A DNA stretch of 64,000 bases. It comes from Flavonifractor sp963557075. Lineage in GTDB: Bacteria; Bacillota; Clostridia; Oscillospirales; Oscillospiraceae. The position numbers were made by a program, and so were the translations under genes. Positions 1-7,735 of this stretch are shown here, piece by piece (within the stretch, counting starts at the first letter, position 1; each line of letters opens with the position of its first letter). Under the pieces are notes generated by a model, which ran no database searches, was not told where the DNA came from, and saw only the letters and a list, made by a program, of their open reading frames with translations. The DNA lies in the NCBI GenBank assembly GCA_963557075.1, contig CAUWDA010000002.1, positions 53,350-117,349 on the forward strand, in the 5' to 3' direction.

Positions 1-122
1 CATGGATCTGATCGCAGTCCGGCGAAGCCGGACACCAGGACTCCTATCTCCTATCTCATCACTCCTGTCTGATCCCGTTTTGTATGATATCGAAGTTTCT
101 CTCAAATTGGAGGTAATGTATT
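1..122 (+). promoter_or_regulatory. groEL leader and ribosome binding site
   Basis: This short stretch precedes groEL. It holds a perfect hairpin (GTCCGGC-gaa-GCCGGAC, 17-33), some pyrimidine-rich text and the ribosome binding site TTGGAGG ending about 11 bases before the groEL ATG. No promoter is obvious. groES and its promoter or operator are expected to the left, outside the window. Confidence 0.5.
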
Positions 123-1748
123 ATGGCTAAGATCATTTGCTACGGCGAGGAAGCCCGTCACGCGCTGGAGCGTGGCGTCAATCAGCTGGCTGATACCGTT
201 AAGATCACCATGGGTCCCAAGGGCCGCAACGTGGTGCTGGATAAGAAGTTCGGCGCTCCCCTGATCACCAACGACGGCGTTACCATCGCCAAGGAGATCG
301 AGCTGGACGATCCCTTTGAGAACATGGGCGCTCAGCTGGTGAAGGAGGTCTCCACCAAGACCAACGACGTGGCCGGCGACGGCACCACCACCGCCACCCT
401 GCTGGCCCAGGCCATCATCCGTGAGGGCCTGAAGAACCTGGCCGCCGGCGCCAACCCCATGGTCATGAAGAAGGGCATCGCCAAGGCCACCACCGCCGCT
501 GTGGAGGCCATCAAGGCCAACTCCAAGAAGGTCAACGGCACCGACGATATCGCCCGTGTCGGCACCGTGTCCTCCGGCGACGAGACCGTGGGCAAGCTGA
601 TCGCCGAGGCGATGGAGAAGGTCTCCAACGACGGCGTCATCACCGTGGAGGAGTCCAAGACCGCCGAGACCTACAGCGAGGTCGTAGAAGGCATGCAGTT
701 TGACCGGGGCTACATCACCCCCTATATGGTCACCGATACCGAGAAGATGGAGGCCGTTCTGGACGACGCCCTCATCCTCATCACCGATAAGAAGATCTCC
801 AACATTCAGGAGCTGCTGCCCATTCTGGAGCAGGTGGTGCAGGCCGGCAAGAAGCTGCTGGTCATTGCCGAGGACGTGGAGGGCGAGGCCCTGTCCACCC
901 TCATCGTCAACAAGCTGCGCGGCACCCTGAACGTGGTGTGCGTCAAGGCTCCCGGCTTCGGCGACCGCCGCAAGGAGATGCTGGAGGATATCGCTGTTCT
1001 CACCGGCGGCACCGTCATCACCTCCGACATGGGCTATGAGCTGAAGGAAGCCACTTTGGACATGATGGGCCATGCCCGCCAGGTGAAGGTCTCCAAGGAG
1101 AACACCATCATCGTGGACGGCGCCGGCAGCTCCGAGGCCATCAAGAACCGCACCAACCAGATCCGCAGCCAGATCGAGACCACCACCTCCGACTATGACC
1201 GCGAGAAGCTCCAGGAGCGTCTGGCCAAGATGGCCGGCGGCGTGGCCATCATCCGCGTGGGCGCTGCCACCGAGGTGGAGATGAAGGAGAAGAAGCTGCG
1301 CATCGAGGACGCGCTCAACGCCACCCGCGCCGCTGTGGAAGAGGGCATCGTGGCCGGCGGCGGCACCGCTTATGTGAACGCGGTCCCCGCTGTTGAGAAG
1401 CTGCTGGAGGAGACCGAGGGCGACGAGAAGACCGGTGTCCGCATCATCGCCAAGGCTCTGAGCGAGCCCATGCGCCAGATCGCCACCAACGCTGGCATCG
1501 ACGGCTCCGTGGTGCTGGAGAACGTGAAGAACGCCGGCAAGACCGGCTACGGCTTCGACGCCTATAACGAGACCTATGTGGACATGATCGCCGCCGGTAT
1601 CGTGGATCCCACCAAGGTGACCCGCTCCGCTCTGGAGAACGCGGCTTCCATCGCCGCCACCCTGCTGACCACCGAGTCCCTGGTGGCCGACAAGAAGGAG
1701 CCCGCTCCCGCTGCTCCCGCTGCCCCCGACATGGGCGGTATGTATTGA
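123..1748 (+). CDS. groEL: Chaperonin GroEL (60 kDa)
   Basis: ATP-dependent cytosolic chaperonin subunit that forms two stacked heptameric rings and folds proteins together with GroES. The 541-residue length is normal for the family. The sequence carries the phosphate-binding GDGTTTATLLAQ loop near residue 86, the family signature AAVEEGIVAGGG near residue 403, and a Gly-Met tail, here GGMY preceded by a Pro-Ala stretch. The start follows a TTGGAGG site. Immediately downstream, the last ~20 codons and the terminator are repeated twice more (see the repeat entry). The stop codon separates these copies from the gene and they lie in another frame, so they should not extend the protein. Confidence 0.98.
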   Translation: MAKIICYGEEARHALERGVNQLADTVKITMGPKGRNVVLDKKFGAPLITNDGVTIAKEIELDDPFENMGAQLVKEVSTKTNDVAGDGTTTATLLAQAIIREGLKNLAAGANPMVMKKGIAKATTAAVEAIKANSKKVNGTDDIARVGTVSSGDETVGKLIAEAMEKVSNDGVITVEESKTAETYSEVVEGMQFDRGYITPYMVTDTEKMEAVLDDALILITDKKISNIQELLPILEQVVQAGKKLLVIAEDVEGEALSTLIVNKLRGTLNVVCVKAPGFGDRRKEMLEDIAVLTGGTVITSDMGYELKEATLDMMGHARQVKVSKENTIIVDGAGSSEAIKNRTNQIRSQIETTTSDYDREKLQERLAKMAGGVAIIRVGAATEVEMKEKKLRIEDALNATRAAVEEGIVAGGGTAYVNAVPAVEKLLEETEGDEKTGVRIIAKALSEPMRQIATNAGIDGSVVLENVKNAGKTGYGFDAYNETYVDMIAAGIVDPTKVTRSALENAASIAATLLTTESLVADKKEPAPAAPAAPDMGGMY

Positions 1749-2264
1749 TAACTGCCAGACCCTGGGCCCCCGGAACGCTGTTCCGGGGGCCTTTTCTTGT
1801 CGGACACCAGTTCAAGCGTTTTGCCAAAGGCAAAACCTTGATGCCGGGCGGATTCATTCCGCCCGAGCAGATCCAATGGGGCCCCCGCGGGATCCCTGAT
1901 CCCGTGGGGAGGGCCGACAAGAAGGAGCCCGCCCCCGCCGCCCCCGCCGCTCCCGCTGCCCCCGACATGGGCGGCATGTATTGATAACTGCCAGACTCTG
2001 GGCCCCCGGAACACTGTTCCGGGGGCCTTTTCTTGTCGGACACCAGTTCAAGCGTTTTGCCAAAGGCAAAACCTTGATGCCGGGCGGATTCATTCCGCCC
2101 GAGCAGATCCAATGGGGCCCCCGCGGGATCCCTGATCCCGTGGGGAGGGCCGACAAGAAGGAGCCCGCCCCCGCCGCTCCCGCTGCCCCCGACATGGGCG
2201 GTATGTATTGATAATTGCCAGACCCTGGGCCCCCGGAACGCTGTTCCGGGGGCCTTTTACTTTT
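1685..2264 (+). repeat. Tandem array of groEL 3' end + terminator + hairpin element
   Basis: Three units begin at 1685, 1912 and 2148. Each holds the last codons of groEL (from ADKKEP to GGMY and stop), an intrinsic terminator, and, in the first two units, a ~113 bp spacer (1799-1911 and 2035-2147). The first two units are 227 and 236 bp long; the 9 bp difference is one extra Pro-Ala-Ala repeat in copy 2. The spacer has the inverted repeat GTTTTGCC-aaa-GGCAAAAC flanked by CAAG/CTTG, a second hairpin GGGCGGA-ttcat-TCCGCCC, and a third around GCGGGATC/GATCCCGTG. The tail copies differ from the gene mostly at third codon positions. This is the same element family as at 22.2, 25.1, 29.2 and 47.9 kb. 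Confidence 0.95.
1765..1797 (+). terminator. Intrinsic terminator of groEL
   Basis: A 12 bp perfect stem GGCCCCCGGAAC/GTTCCGGGGGCC with a 3-base loop is followed by TTTTCTT. Near-identical copies occur at about 2001-2032 and 2228-2258 inside the tandem array, giving three successive terminators. Confidence 0.9.
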
Positions 2265-2336
2265 CGAAGTGGAACTCTCCTATTGATTTTTCGTCCATAT
2301 AAATAGCAGAAAACAAAAGATAAGGGGGCTTCTGTT

Positions 2337-2759
2337 ATGGAAAAGAAGCGGTGGATGCTCACCATAGCGTGTATCGTCTTAGCGTGTGCTGCGGCAGGAG
2401 CCTCTCTGGTTACACTGGGGAAAAAGCCGTACGAAAATCTGGACGCAGCACAGATCATGTCGGCCAAAGTATTGCTATCACCGCCAGGCAAAACAGTTGA
2501 AATTGAGGACATCCCAGAGCTGGCAGCATATTTGAATGATGTAGTGATCTATCATCAAGATAATTCCTATACGGAATATGCCGGGCAAGGCGTTATTTTT
2601 ACTCTGACGATGATGGATGGTACACAGACAGAGATCATGGTGTATAGCCCGTTTCTTGTAATTGACGATGTTGGCTATAGAACGAAGTATGCGCCCTGTG
2701 AAGCACTCAACAGCTATGCGAATGAATTATTAAACTCTGGGGCCTTCGATGAAACGTGA
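2337..2759 (+). CDS. Small secreted or lipid-anchored protein of unknown function
   Basis: This 140-residue protein is not recognised. The N-terminus is a typical export signal (KKRW, then a hydrophobic run with a VLAC stretch that could serve as a weak lipobox). The mature part is acidic with alternating beta-type segments (YHQDNSYTEY, GVIFTLTMMDG, TEIMVYSPFLVID) and resembles small extracytoplasmic beta-sandwich domains. The start is set by a ribosome binding site (AAGGGGG) about 9 bases upstream. Its codon use is more AT-rich than that of groEL or the xylose operon. A terminator follows at 2785, so it is probably monocistronic. Confidence 0.7.
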   Translation: MEKKRWMLTIACIVLACAAAGASLVTLGKKPYENLDAAQIMSAKVLLSPPGKTVEIEDIPELAAYLNDVVIYHQDNSYTEYAGQGVIFTLTMMDGTQTEIMVYSPFLVIDDVGYRTKYAPCEALNSYANELLNSGAFDET

Positions 2760-2784
2760 CAAAGTGAAAATCGGTGCGCGCCCC

Positions 2785-2818
2785 AAAAGGACAGTTGAAG
2801 CAATCGACTGTCCTTTTC
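2785..2818 (+). terminator. Intrinsic terminator
   Basis: The inverted repeat AAAAGGACAGT/ACTGTCCTTTT with an 11-base loop ends in a T-run and lies 25 bases after the preceding stop codon. The symmetric A and T tracts could let it work on either strand. Confidence 0.75.
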
Positions 2819-2975
2819 TGCTGTCCGGCCGCAGGTTTTCGGTCACGAAAATATGGAGGAAGGGCGCCGGGATGCAGGCCGCTGCTTCCCGACGAAAAAG
2901 CCGCACTTGCATTTTACTGTGGAGTATGGTAGGCTGAGAGTAATAGAAAATACTTTTACAAAAGGCGGGAGACGT

Positions 2976-4106
2976 ATGCAGAAAGCACTGACGTCGGCAG
3001 CACTGAAACAGACCAACCGGCGGAGGATCTACCAATATGTCTACCAGAGCCAGAAGCCGGTCACCAAGCAGGAGATCGCCGGAGCGCTGGAATTGAGTCT
3101 GCCCACAGTGTCCAACAATCTGAACAGCTTTCTGGAGGAGGGGCTGCTTGCCTACTCCGGGACCCAGGCCTCCACGGGGGGGCGGAAGCCGCGCACGGTG
3201 GCGCTGGTGGCGGACGCCCGCTTTTCAGTGGGGATCTCCATCATGGATGATACCCTGCGTATGGCGGTCATTGATATCCGGGCCCAGGAGCTGGGGTACC
3301 AGAAGATCCGAAAAAAGTTCAGCCACACGCCGGACTATTACCGGGACGTAGCCAACCTGCTGGAAACCTTTCTGGACCGGCTGGGTCTGGACCGCCAAAG
3401 ACTGCTGGGGCTGGGGATCACGGTGCCCGGCATCGTGGATGCCGAGCGGGAGCGGTTGGTGTTTGCCCCCACGCTGGATCTGCGGGATATCCCGCTGTGT
3501 GAGATCACGGCGGCATTCTCTGCCTATCCGGTGCGGGTAGACAACGATGCCAATGCCAGCGGTTACGCCGAGGCCTGGGCGAGGCGGGAGAACCGGAACC
3601 TGGTTTATCTCTCCCTGGAGCGGGGCGTAGGCGGCGCCATCCTCATGGGAGAGAGGCCCTATACGGGAGACAACGGCCGCAGCGGAGAGTTTGGTCATAT
3701 CTGTGTCGTCCCCAACGGGCGGCCCTGCCGCTGCGGAAAGCGGGGATGTCTGGAGGCCTATTGCTCCACCTCCCGGCTCAGCGATGATCTGGGCATCACC
3801 CTGGAGGAATTTTTCTCCATGCTCAAAAGCGGCAATCAGCAGATCGCCCTGACCTGGGAGCAGTACCGCGGACACCTGACCGATGGGCTGGCCATCATCC
3901 GGATGGGAATGGACTGTGATATTGTGCTGGGCGGTATGCTGGCCGCTTATCTGGACGAGCACCTGGATCAGATCCGGCAGGAGGTCTGCGAAAAGACCCT
4001 GTTTGACCAGGACGGACGCTTCCTGATCCTGGACTACTTTAAATCTCACAGCGCCTGCGTAGGTGTGGCGCTCCACGATATAGACTGCTTTCTCAGCTCC
4101 TTTTGA
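2976..4106 (+). CDS. ROK-family transcriptional regulator (XylR/NagC type)
   Basis: 376 residues. An N-terminal winged helix-turn-helix (about residues 10-65, KQTNRRRIYQYVY...TKQEIAGALELSLPTVSNNL) is fused to a ROK sugar-kinase-like domain. The ROK zinc site is present as CRCGKRGCLE near residue 255, and the glycine-rich GRSGEFGH motif precedes it. The domain is expected to bind a sugar and release DNA. The start chosen is the ATG at 2976 behind AAAGGCGGGAG, not an upstream in-frame ATG that lacks a site. It is transcribed toward the xylose genes and separated from them by a terminator, so it is the likely local regulator. The effector is inferred, not shown. Confidence 0.9.
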   Translation: MQKALTSAALKQTNRRRIYQYVYQSQKPVTKQEIAGALELSLPTVSNNLNSFLEEGLLAYSGTQASTGGRKPRTVALVADARFSVGISIMDDTLRMAVIDIRAQELGYQKIRKKFSHTPDYYRDVANLLETFLDRLGLDRQRLLGLGITVPGIVDAERERLVFAPTLDLRDIPLCEITAAFSAYPVRVDNDANASGYAEAWARRENRNLVYLSLERGVGGAILMGERPYTGDNGRSGEFGHICVVPNGRPCRCGKRGCLEAYCSTSRLSDDLGITLEEFFSMLKSGNQQIALTWEQYRGHLTDGLAIIRMGMDCDIVLGGMLAAYLDEHLDQIRQEVCEKTLFDQDGRFLILDYFKSHSACVGVALHDIDCFLSSF

Positions 4107-4123
4107 AGCGAAGGAAAACGACC

Positions 4124-4160
4124 AAAGGCTTGCCGCGGTATTCTGCGGCAAGCCTTTTTC
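4124..4160 (+). terminator. Intrinsic terminator of the ROK regulator gene
   Basis: The stem GGCTTGCCGC/GCGGCAAGCC with an 8-base loop is followed by TTTTT, 18 bases after the stop codon. Confidence 0.9.
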
Positions 4161-4227
4161 GTGCGCGAAACGTACATAGCGTTTTGCACAATCTTTTGAT
4201 GAGTTGGTAAAAACAGCGAAAAAGGGA

Positions 4228-4256
4228 TTGACATTTGTGTAAAGTGCGTGTAATCT
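4228..4256 (+). promoter_or_regulatory. Sigma-A promoter of the xylose operon
   Basis: TTGACA (4228-4233) and TAATCT (4251-4256) are separated by 17 bases. The ~80 bases from here to the first start codon are AT-rich (ACTTTAATAAATC, AAAAGAGTTTTG) and are the natural place for the ROK regulator to bind, although no clear palindrome was found. Confidence 0.8.
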
Positions 4257-4339
4257 AATGGCAAGAACTTTAATAAATCAATTTTGCAAAAGAGTTTTGT
4301 ATTGTGGATCAGGACGACAAAGAATAGGAGGAACCAGTT

Positions 4340-5335
4340 ATGGGCAAACGACCTGTTACGTTATGTACCTGCCAGTGGGCGGATCTGCCTCTGGAGGAGC
4401 TGTGCGCGCTGGCGGAGAAGATGGGCTATGACGGCCTGGAGATCGCCTGCTGGGGCAACAATCTGGATCTGGACCGGGCACTGGAGGACGAGAGCTACAT
4501 CCCCTGGGTGCAGGAGACCTTGAAGAAGCACAACCTGATCTGCAAGGCGCTGGCTACCCACATCATCGGCCAGTGTGTGGGCGACGCGCCCGATCCCCGG
4601 CTGAACAATTTTGCGCCCGCCGCCCTGGCTGACCAGCCCGACGCCATCCGGCAGTGGGGTATCGACACCATGAAGAAGGCCGCTGTCGTGGCCAACAAGA
4701 TGGGCATCAAGATCATCACCGGCTTTACCGGCTCTCCCATCTGGCGTTACCTCTATTCCTTCCCCCAGACCACGGAGGAGATGATCGAGGACGGCTACAA
4801 CAAGATCGTGGAGCTGTGGACCCCCATCCTCAATGAGTTCAAGAAGAACGACGTGAAGTTTGCGCTGGAGGTCCACCCCGGCGAGATCGCCTTCGACTAT
4901 TACTCCACCAAGCGTCTGCTGGAGAAATTTGCGGACCGGCTGGAGTTCGGCATCAACTTCGACCCCAGCCACCTGGTCTGGCAGGGCATCAAGCCCCACC
5001 TCTTCCTGTCCGACTTCCGGGATCGCATCTACCACGTCCATATGAAGGACGCCGCCGTCACCCTGGACGGGCGCAGCGGCCTGCTGGGCTCCCACATCGA
5101 CTTCGGCGACCTGCGCCGGGGCTGGAACTTCCGCTCCCTGGGCCACGGCGATGTGAACTTCGAGGAGATCATCCGGGTGCTCAACGACATGGGCTACGAC
5201 GGACCTCTGTCGGTGGAGTGGGAGGACAGCGGCATGGACCGGATCGACGGCGCTACCGAGGCCGCCGCCTTTGTCCGCAAGGTGGACTTTAAGAAATCCG
5301 ACATCAAGTTTGACGACGCCATTTCCAATGGCTGA
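4340..5335 (+). CDS. Sugar phosphate isomerase/epimerase-like TIM-barrel protein
   Basis: 331 residues of the xylose-isomerase-like TIM-barrel superfamily (AP_endonuc_2 fold). Candidate metal ligands are spaced as in the family: Glu in FALEVHPGE (~residue 177), Asp/His in INFDPSHLVWQ (~212), His in YHVHMKD (~233) and Glu in LSVEWED (~295). Members isomerise or epimerise sugars, or act with Gfo/Idh dehydrogenases on keto-sugars. It is the first gene of the operon, with ribosome binding site AGGAGG, and ends 20 bases before the Gfo/Idh gene. It is not XylA, which is present separately downstream. The exact substrate is unknown. Confidence 0.88.
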   Translation: MGKRPVTLCTCQWADLPLEELCALAEKMGYDGLEIACWGNNLDLDRALEDESYIPWVQETLKKHNLICKALATHIIGQCVGDAPDPRLNNFAPAALADQPDAIRQWGIDTMKKAAVVANKMGIKIITGFTGSPIWRYLYSFPQTTEEMIEDGYNKIVELWTPILNEFKKNDVKFALEVHPGEIAFDYYSTKRLLEKFADRLEFGINFDPSHLVWQGIKPHLFLSDFRDRIYHVHMKDAAVTLDGRSGLLGSHIDFGDLRRGWNFRSLGHGDVNFEEIIRVLNDMGYDGPLSVEWEDSGMDRIDGATEAAAFVRKVDFKKSDIKFDDAISNG

Positions 5336-5355
5336 GGAAAGGCAGGAGTGAAAGC

Positions 5356-6498
5356 ATGGCCAGAGAACTGAAATACGGCATGGTAGGCGGAAGTATCTAC
5401 GCTTTTATCGGCGAAGTGCACCGCAAAGCCATCGCCTTTGACCCCCGGGCGGAGCTGGTGTGCGGCTGCTTCTCCAACGTCCCGTCGGAGAATGAGGATA
5501 CCGCCAAGGCTTACGGGATCGCCACGGACCGGATGTACGCCGACTATAAGGAAATGGCCCGGGCGGAGGCCGCCCGGGAGGACGGTATCGACTTCGTCTC
5601 CATCTGCACCCCCAACTTCCTCCACTATGAGATCGCCAAAGAATTCCTGCTGGCGGGCATCAACGTGGTGTGTGAGAAGCCCCTGTGCTTCGAGGTGGGC
5701 CAGGCGGAGGAGCTGGAGGCGCTGGCCAAGGAGAAGGGCCTGCTCTTTGCCGTGACCTACACCTATCCCGGCTACACCATGAGCCGGGTCATGAAGGACA
5801 TGATCGCCGCCGGCAAGATCGGCAAGATCGCCGCGGTCAACGCCGAGTATGTGCAGGACTGGCTCATCAACGAGCTGGAGCCCCAGGAGGGCGCCAAGGA
5901 GAATCTGTCCGTCTGGCGGAAGGACCCCAAGTTCTCCGGTATCTCCAACTGCGTGGGCGACATCGGCACCCATATCGAGGCCTATGTCCGCTATGTAACG
6001 GGCCTGAAGATCAAGCGTCTGGCGGCCACCACCAACAAGTACGGCCATGCTCTGGACCTGAACGCCAATATCCTGGTGGAGTATGAGAACGGCGTCAACG
6101 GCGCCTACTGGTGCTCCCAGATCGCCGCCGGGCATTACAACGGCCTGGTGGTCCGGGTGTTCGGCGACCTGGGCGCTCTGGAGTGGCAGCAGGAGCATCC
6201 CGATTACCTGTACTACACCCCCAAGGGGCAGCCCATGCAGGTGCTCACCCGGGGCGGCAACGGCATCGACCAGCCCGCGGGCGGATACAGCCGCCTGCCG
6301 GTGGGCCACCCGGAGGGCCTGTACGTGGCCTTTGCCAACATCTACCGGGACTACATCACCGCCCTCATCGAGAAGAAGGCGGGACGGCCCTATAACACAG
6401 AGGCTATCACCATGGTGGATACCGGCGTAGAGGGCGTCAAGTTCGTCCATGCCGTGGTGGAGAGCGCGGAGAAGGACTCCGCCTGGGTCGAGCTGTAA
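5356..6498 (+). CDS. Gfo/Idh/MocA-family NAD(P)-dependent oxidoreductase
   Basis: 380 residues. An N-terminal Rossmann domain (GMVGGSIYAFIGEVHR) is followed by the conserved VCEKPLCF motif near residue 105, whose Lys is the usual catalytic residue, and by a C-terminal alpha/beta domain with GDIGTHIEAYVRYVTG near residue 200. Family members oxidise or reduce a sugar hydroxyl using NAD(P). Pairing with a TIM-barrel partner in a xylose importer operon suggests oxidation of a xylose-containing glycoside or a related pentose or polyol before entry into XylAB. That is an inference from neighbourhood. The N-terminal nucleotide loop is slightly unusual (GGSIYAF instead of GxGxxG). Confidence 0.92.
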   Translation: MARELKYGMVGGSIYAFIGEVHRKAIAFDPRAELVCGCFSNVPSENEDTAKAYGIATDRMYADYKEMARAEAAREDGIDFVSICTPNFLHYEIAKEFLLAGINVVCEKPLCFEVGQAEELEALAKEKGLLFAVTYTYPGYTMSRVMKDMIAAGKIGKIAAVNAEYVQDWLINELEPQEGAKENLSVWRKDPKFSGISNCVGDIGTHIEAYVRYVTGLKIKRLAATTNKYGHALDLNANILVEYENGVNGAYWCSQIAAGHYNGLVVRVFGDLGALEWQQEHPDYLYYTPKGQPMQVLTRGGNGIDQPAGGYSRLPVGHPEGLYVAFANIYRDYITALIEKKAGRPYNTEAITMVDTGVEGVKFVHAVVESAEKDSAWVEL

Positions 6499-6557
6499 CA
6501 TACGAATTTTTTGCGGCAGTGGCCGCGGAAAATAAATTGTAAGGAGGAACAGTGAAC

Positions 6558-7658
6558 ATGAAAAAGTATCTTGCGCTTATCCTTGCTGTTGTGATGTCCC
6601 TGAGTATGGTCGCCTGCGGAGGCGGCGGTGGCGGTGGCGAGACTCCCCCGGCCGGCGGCTCTGAGACCCCGTCCGGCGAGCCCGCTGCCGGCGGCGAGAT
6701 CGCCATCCTGGTGCCCAACGCCGACCACGGCTGGACCGGCGCCGTCATGACCTACGCCGAGGAGAAGGCCGCCCAGATCAACGAAGAGGGCAAGTACACC
6801 GCCAAGGTCATCACTTCCACCGACGCTGCCAACCAGATCTCCCAGGTGGAGGACCTGATCTCCAACCAGAGCGCCGACGCTGTGGTCATCCTGCCCCAGG
6901 ACAACACCCTGGAGGCTACCATGAAGAAGCTGGCCGACAGCGGCATCCCCTTCGTCATGTTTGACCGCATCATCGACTCCGTCTCCGCCAACGCTGTGGC
7001 CTCCGTTAAGGGCGACAACGAGGGCATCGGCGCCGCCACTGCCCAGCGCTTTATCGACAGCGGACTGCAGCCCGGCGATAAGGTCCTGGTCATGCCCGGC
7101 GACAACTCCTCCGTGCCTGAGATGCGCAACAACGGCTTCCAGGCGACCCTGAAGGACAACGGCTGGACCGACGAGCAGCTGGCCGCTCTCCAGTCCACCG
7201 CTTACACCGGCTGGAGCCGCTCCGAGGGCAAGAAGCTCTTCACCGAGTGGCTGGAGGCCTCCACTGTGGACGAGATCACCGCTACCAAGTACATCTTCAC
7301 CCACGACGACGAGATCGCCATGGGCATCCTGGAGGCTCTGAAGAGCTCCGACATCGACGAAGCCAAGAAGGAAGCCTTCCTGAACGCCGGCGTGCACCTG
7401 GGTGCTTCCTCCGGCCTGAATGAGATCTACAGCGTGCTGAAGGGTATCCATCAGAAGGACTACACTGCTGAGGTCGCCAAGCTGGCCGACCTGTTCTCCG
7501 TCACCTATGATCCCGCCATGATCCAGATCGCCATCGACGATATGATCACCCACCTGGACGGCGGCGAGGTGCAGCAGGATCACGTCATTCCCGTTAACGT
7601 CGTGGACGCGACCAACGTCGACCAGTACAAGGGCTTTGGCGACGCGGTCTCCCAGTAA
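6558..7658 (+). CDS. Sugar ABC transporter substrate-binding lipoprotein
   Basis: 366 residues. A signal peptide ends in a lipobox (MVAC at about residues 16-19), followed by a Gly/Pro linker and a two-lobed periplasmic-binding-protein type 1 domain like those of galactose, ribose or xylose binding proteins (ILVPNADHGWTGAV, VILPQDN, DNEGIG, THDDEIAMG). It captures the sugar outside the membrane for the importer encoded next. The ATG at 6558 was preferred over the in-frame GTG at 6552 because it lies 10 bases after AGGAGG. A hairpin separates it from the ATPase gene, which often keeps the binding protein more abundant than the rest. Confidence 0.93.
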   Translation: MKKYLALILAVVMSLSMVACGGGGGGGETPPAGGSETPSGEPAAGGEIAILVPNADHGWTGAVMTYAEEKAAQINEEGKYTAKVITSTDAANQISQVEDLISNQSADAVVILPQDNTLEATMKKLADSGIPFVMFDRIIDSVSANAVASVKGDNEGIGAATAQRFIDSGLQPGDKVLVMPGDNSSVPEMRNNGFQATLKDNGWTDEQLAALQSTAYTGWSRSEGKKLFTEWLEASTVDEITATKYIFTHDDEIAMGILEALKSSDIDEAKKEAFLNAGVHLGASSGLNEIYSVLKGIHQKDYTAEVAKLADLFSVTYDPAMIQIAIDDMITHLDGGEVQQDHVIPVNVVDATNVDQYKGFGDAVSQ

Positions 7659-7672
7659 GATATCCATCCCGC

Positions 7673-7705
7673 AGGGCCCGCGGGCGCACAGCGCCGGCGG
7701 GCCTT
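7673..7705 (+). terminator. Intercistronic hairpin after the binding-protein gene
   Basis: A GC-rich stem of about 15 bp with one mismatch (GGGCCCGC...GGCGC/GCGCC...GCGGGCC, loop ACA) lies 14 bases after the stop codon. There is no T-run, so it probably stabilises the upstream mRNA or attenuates partly rather than terminating. Confidence 0.6.
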
Positions 7706-7735
7706 GCGCCCCATAAGAGGAACAGGAGGTTAGAC

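Noticed and set aside
1745..2211. Small genes reading through the groEL tail copies (76-79 codons)
   Set aside because: They begin at non-ATG codons inside the terminator region without ribosome binding sites and only translate the repeat.
1685..2264. CRISPR-like array at the groEL end
   Set aside because: Units are over 220 bp, contain coding tails and terminators, lack short repeats with unique spacers, and no cas genes are near.
5194..6501. A 435-codon minus-strand frame opposite the Gfo/Idh gene
   Set aside because: It is the antisense shadow of a well-conserved oxidoreductase, with the same His/Gly/Val-rich bias as other shadows.
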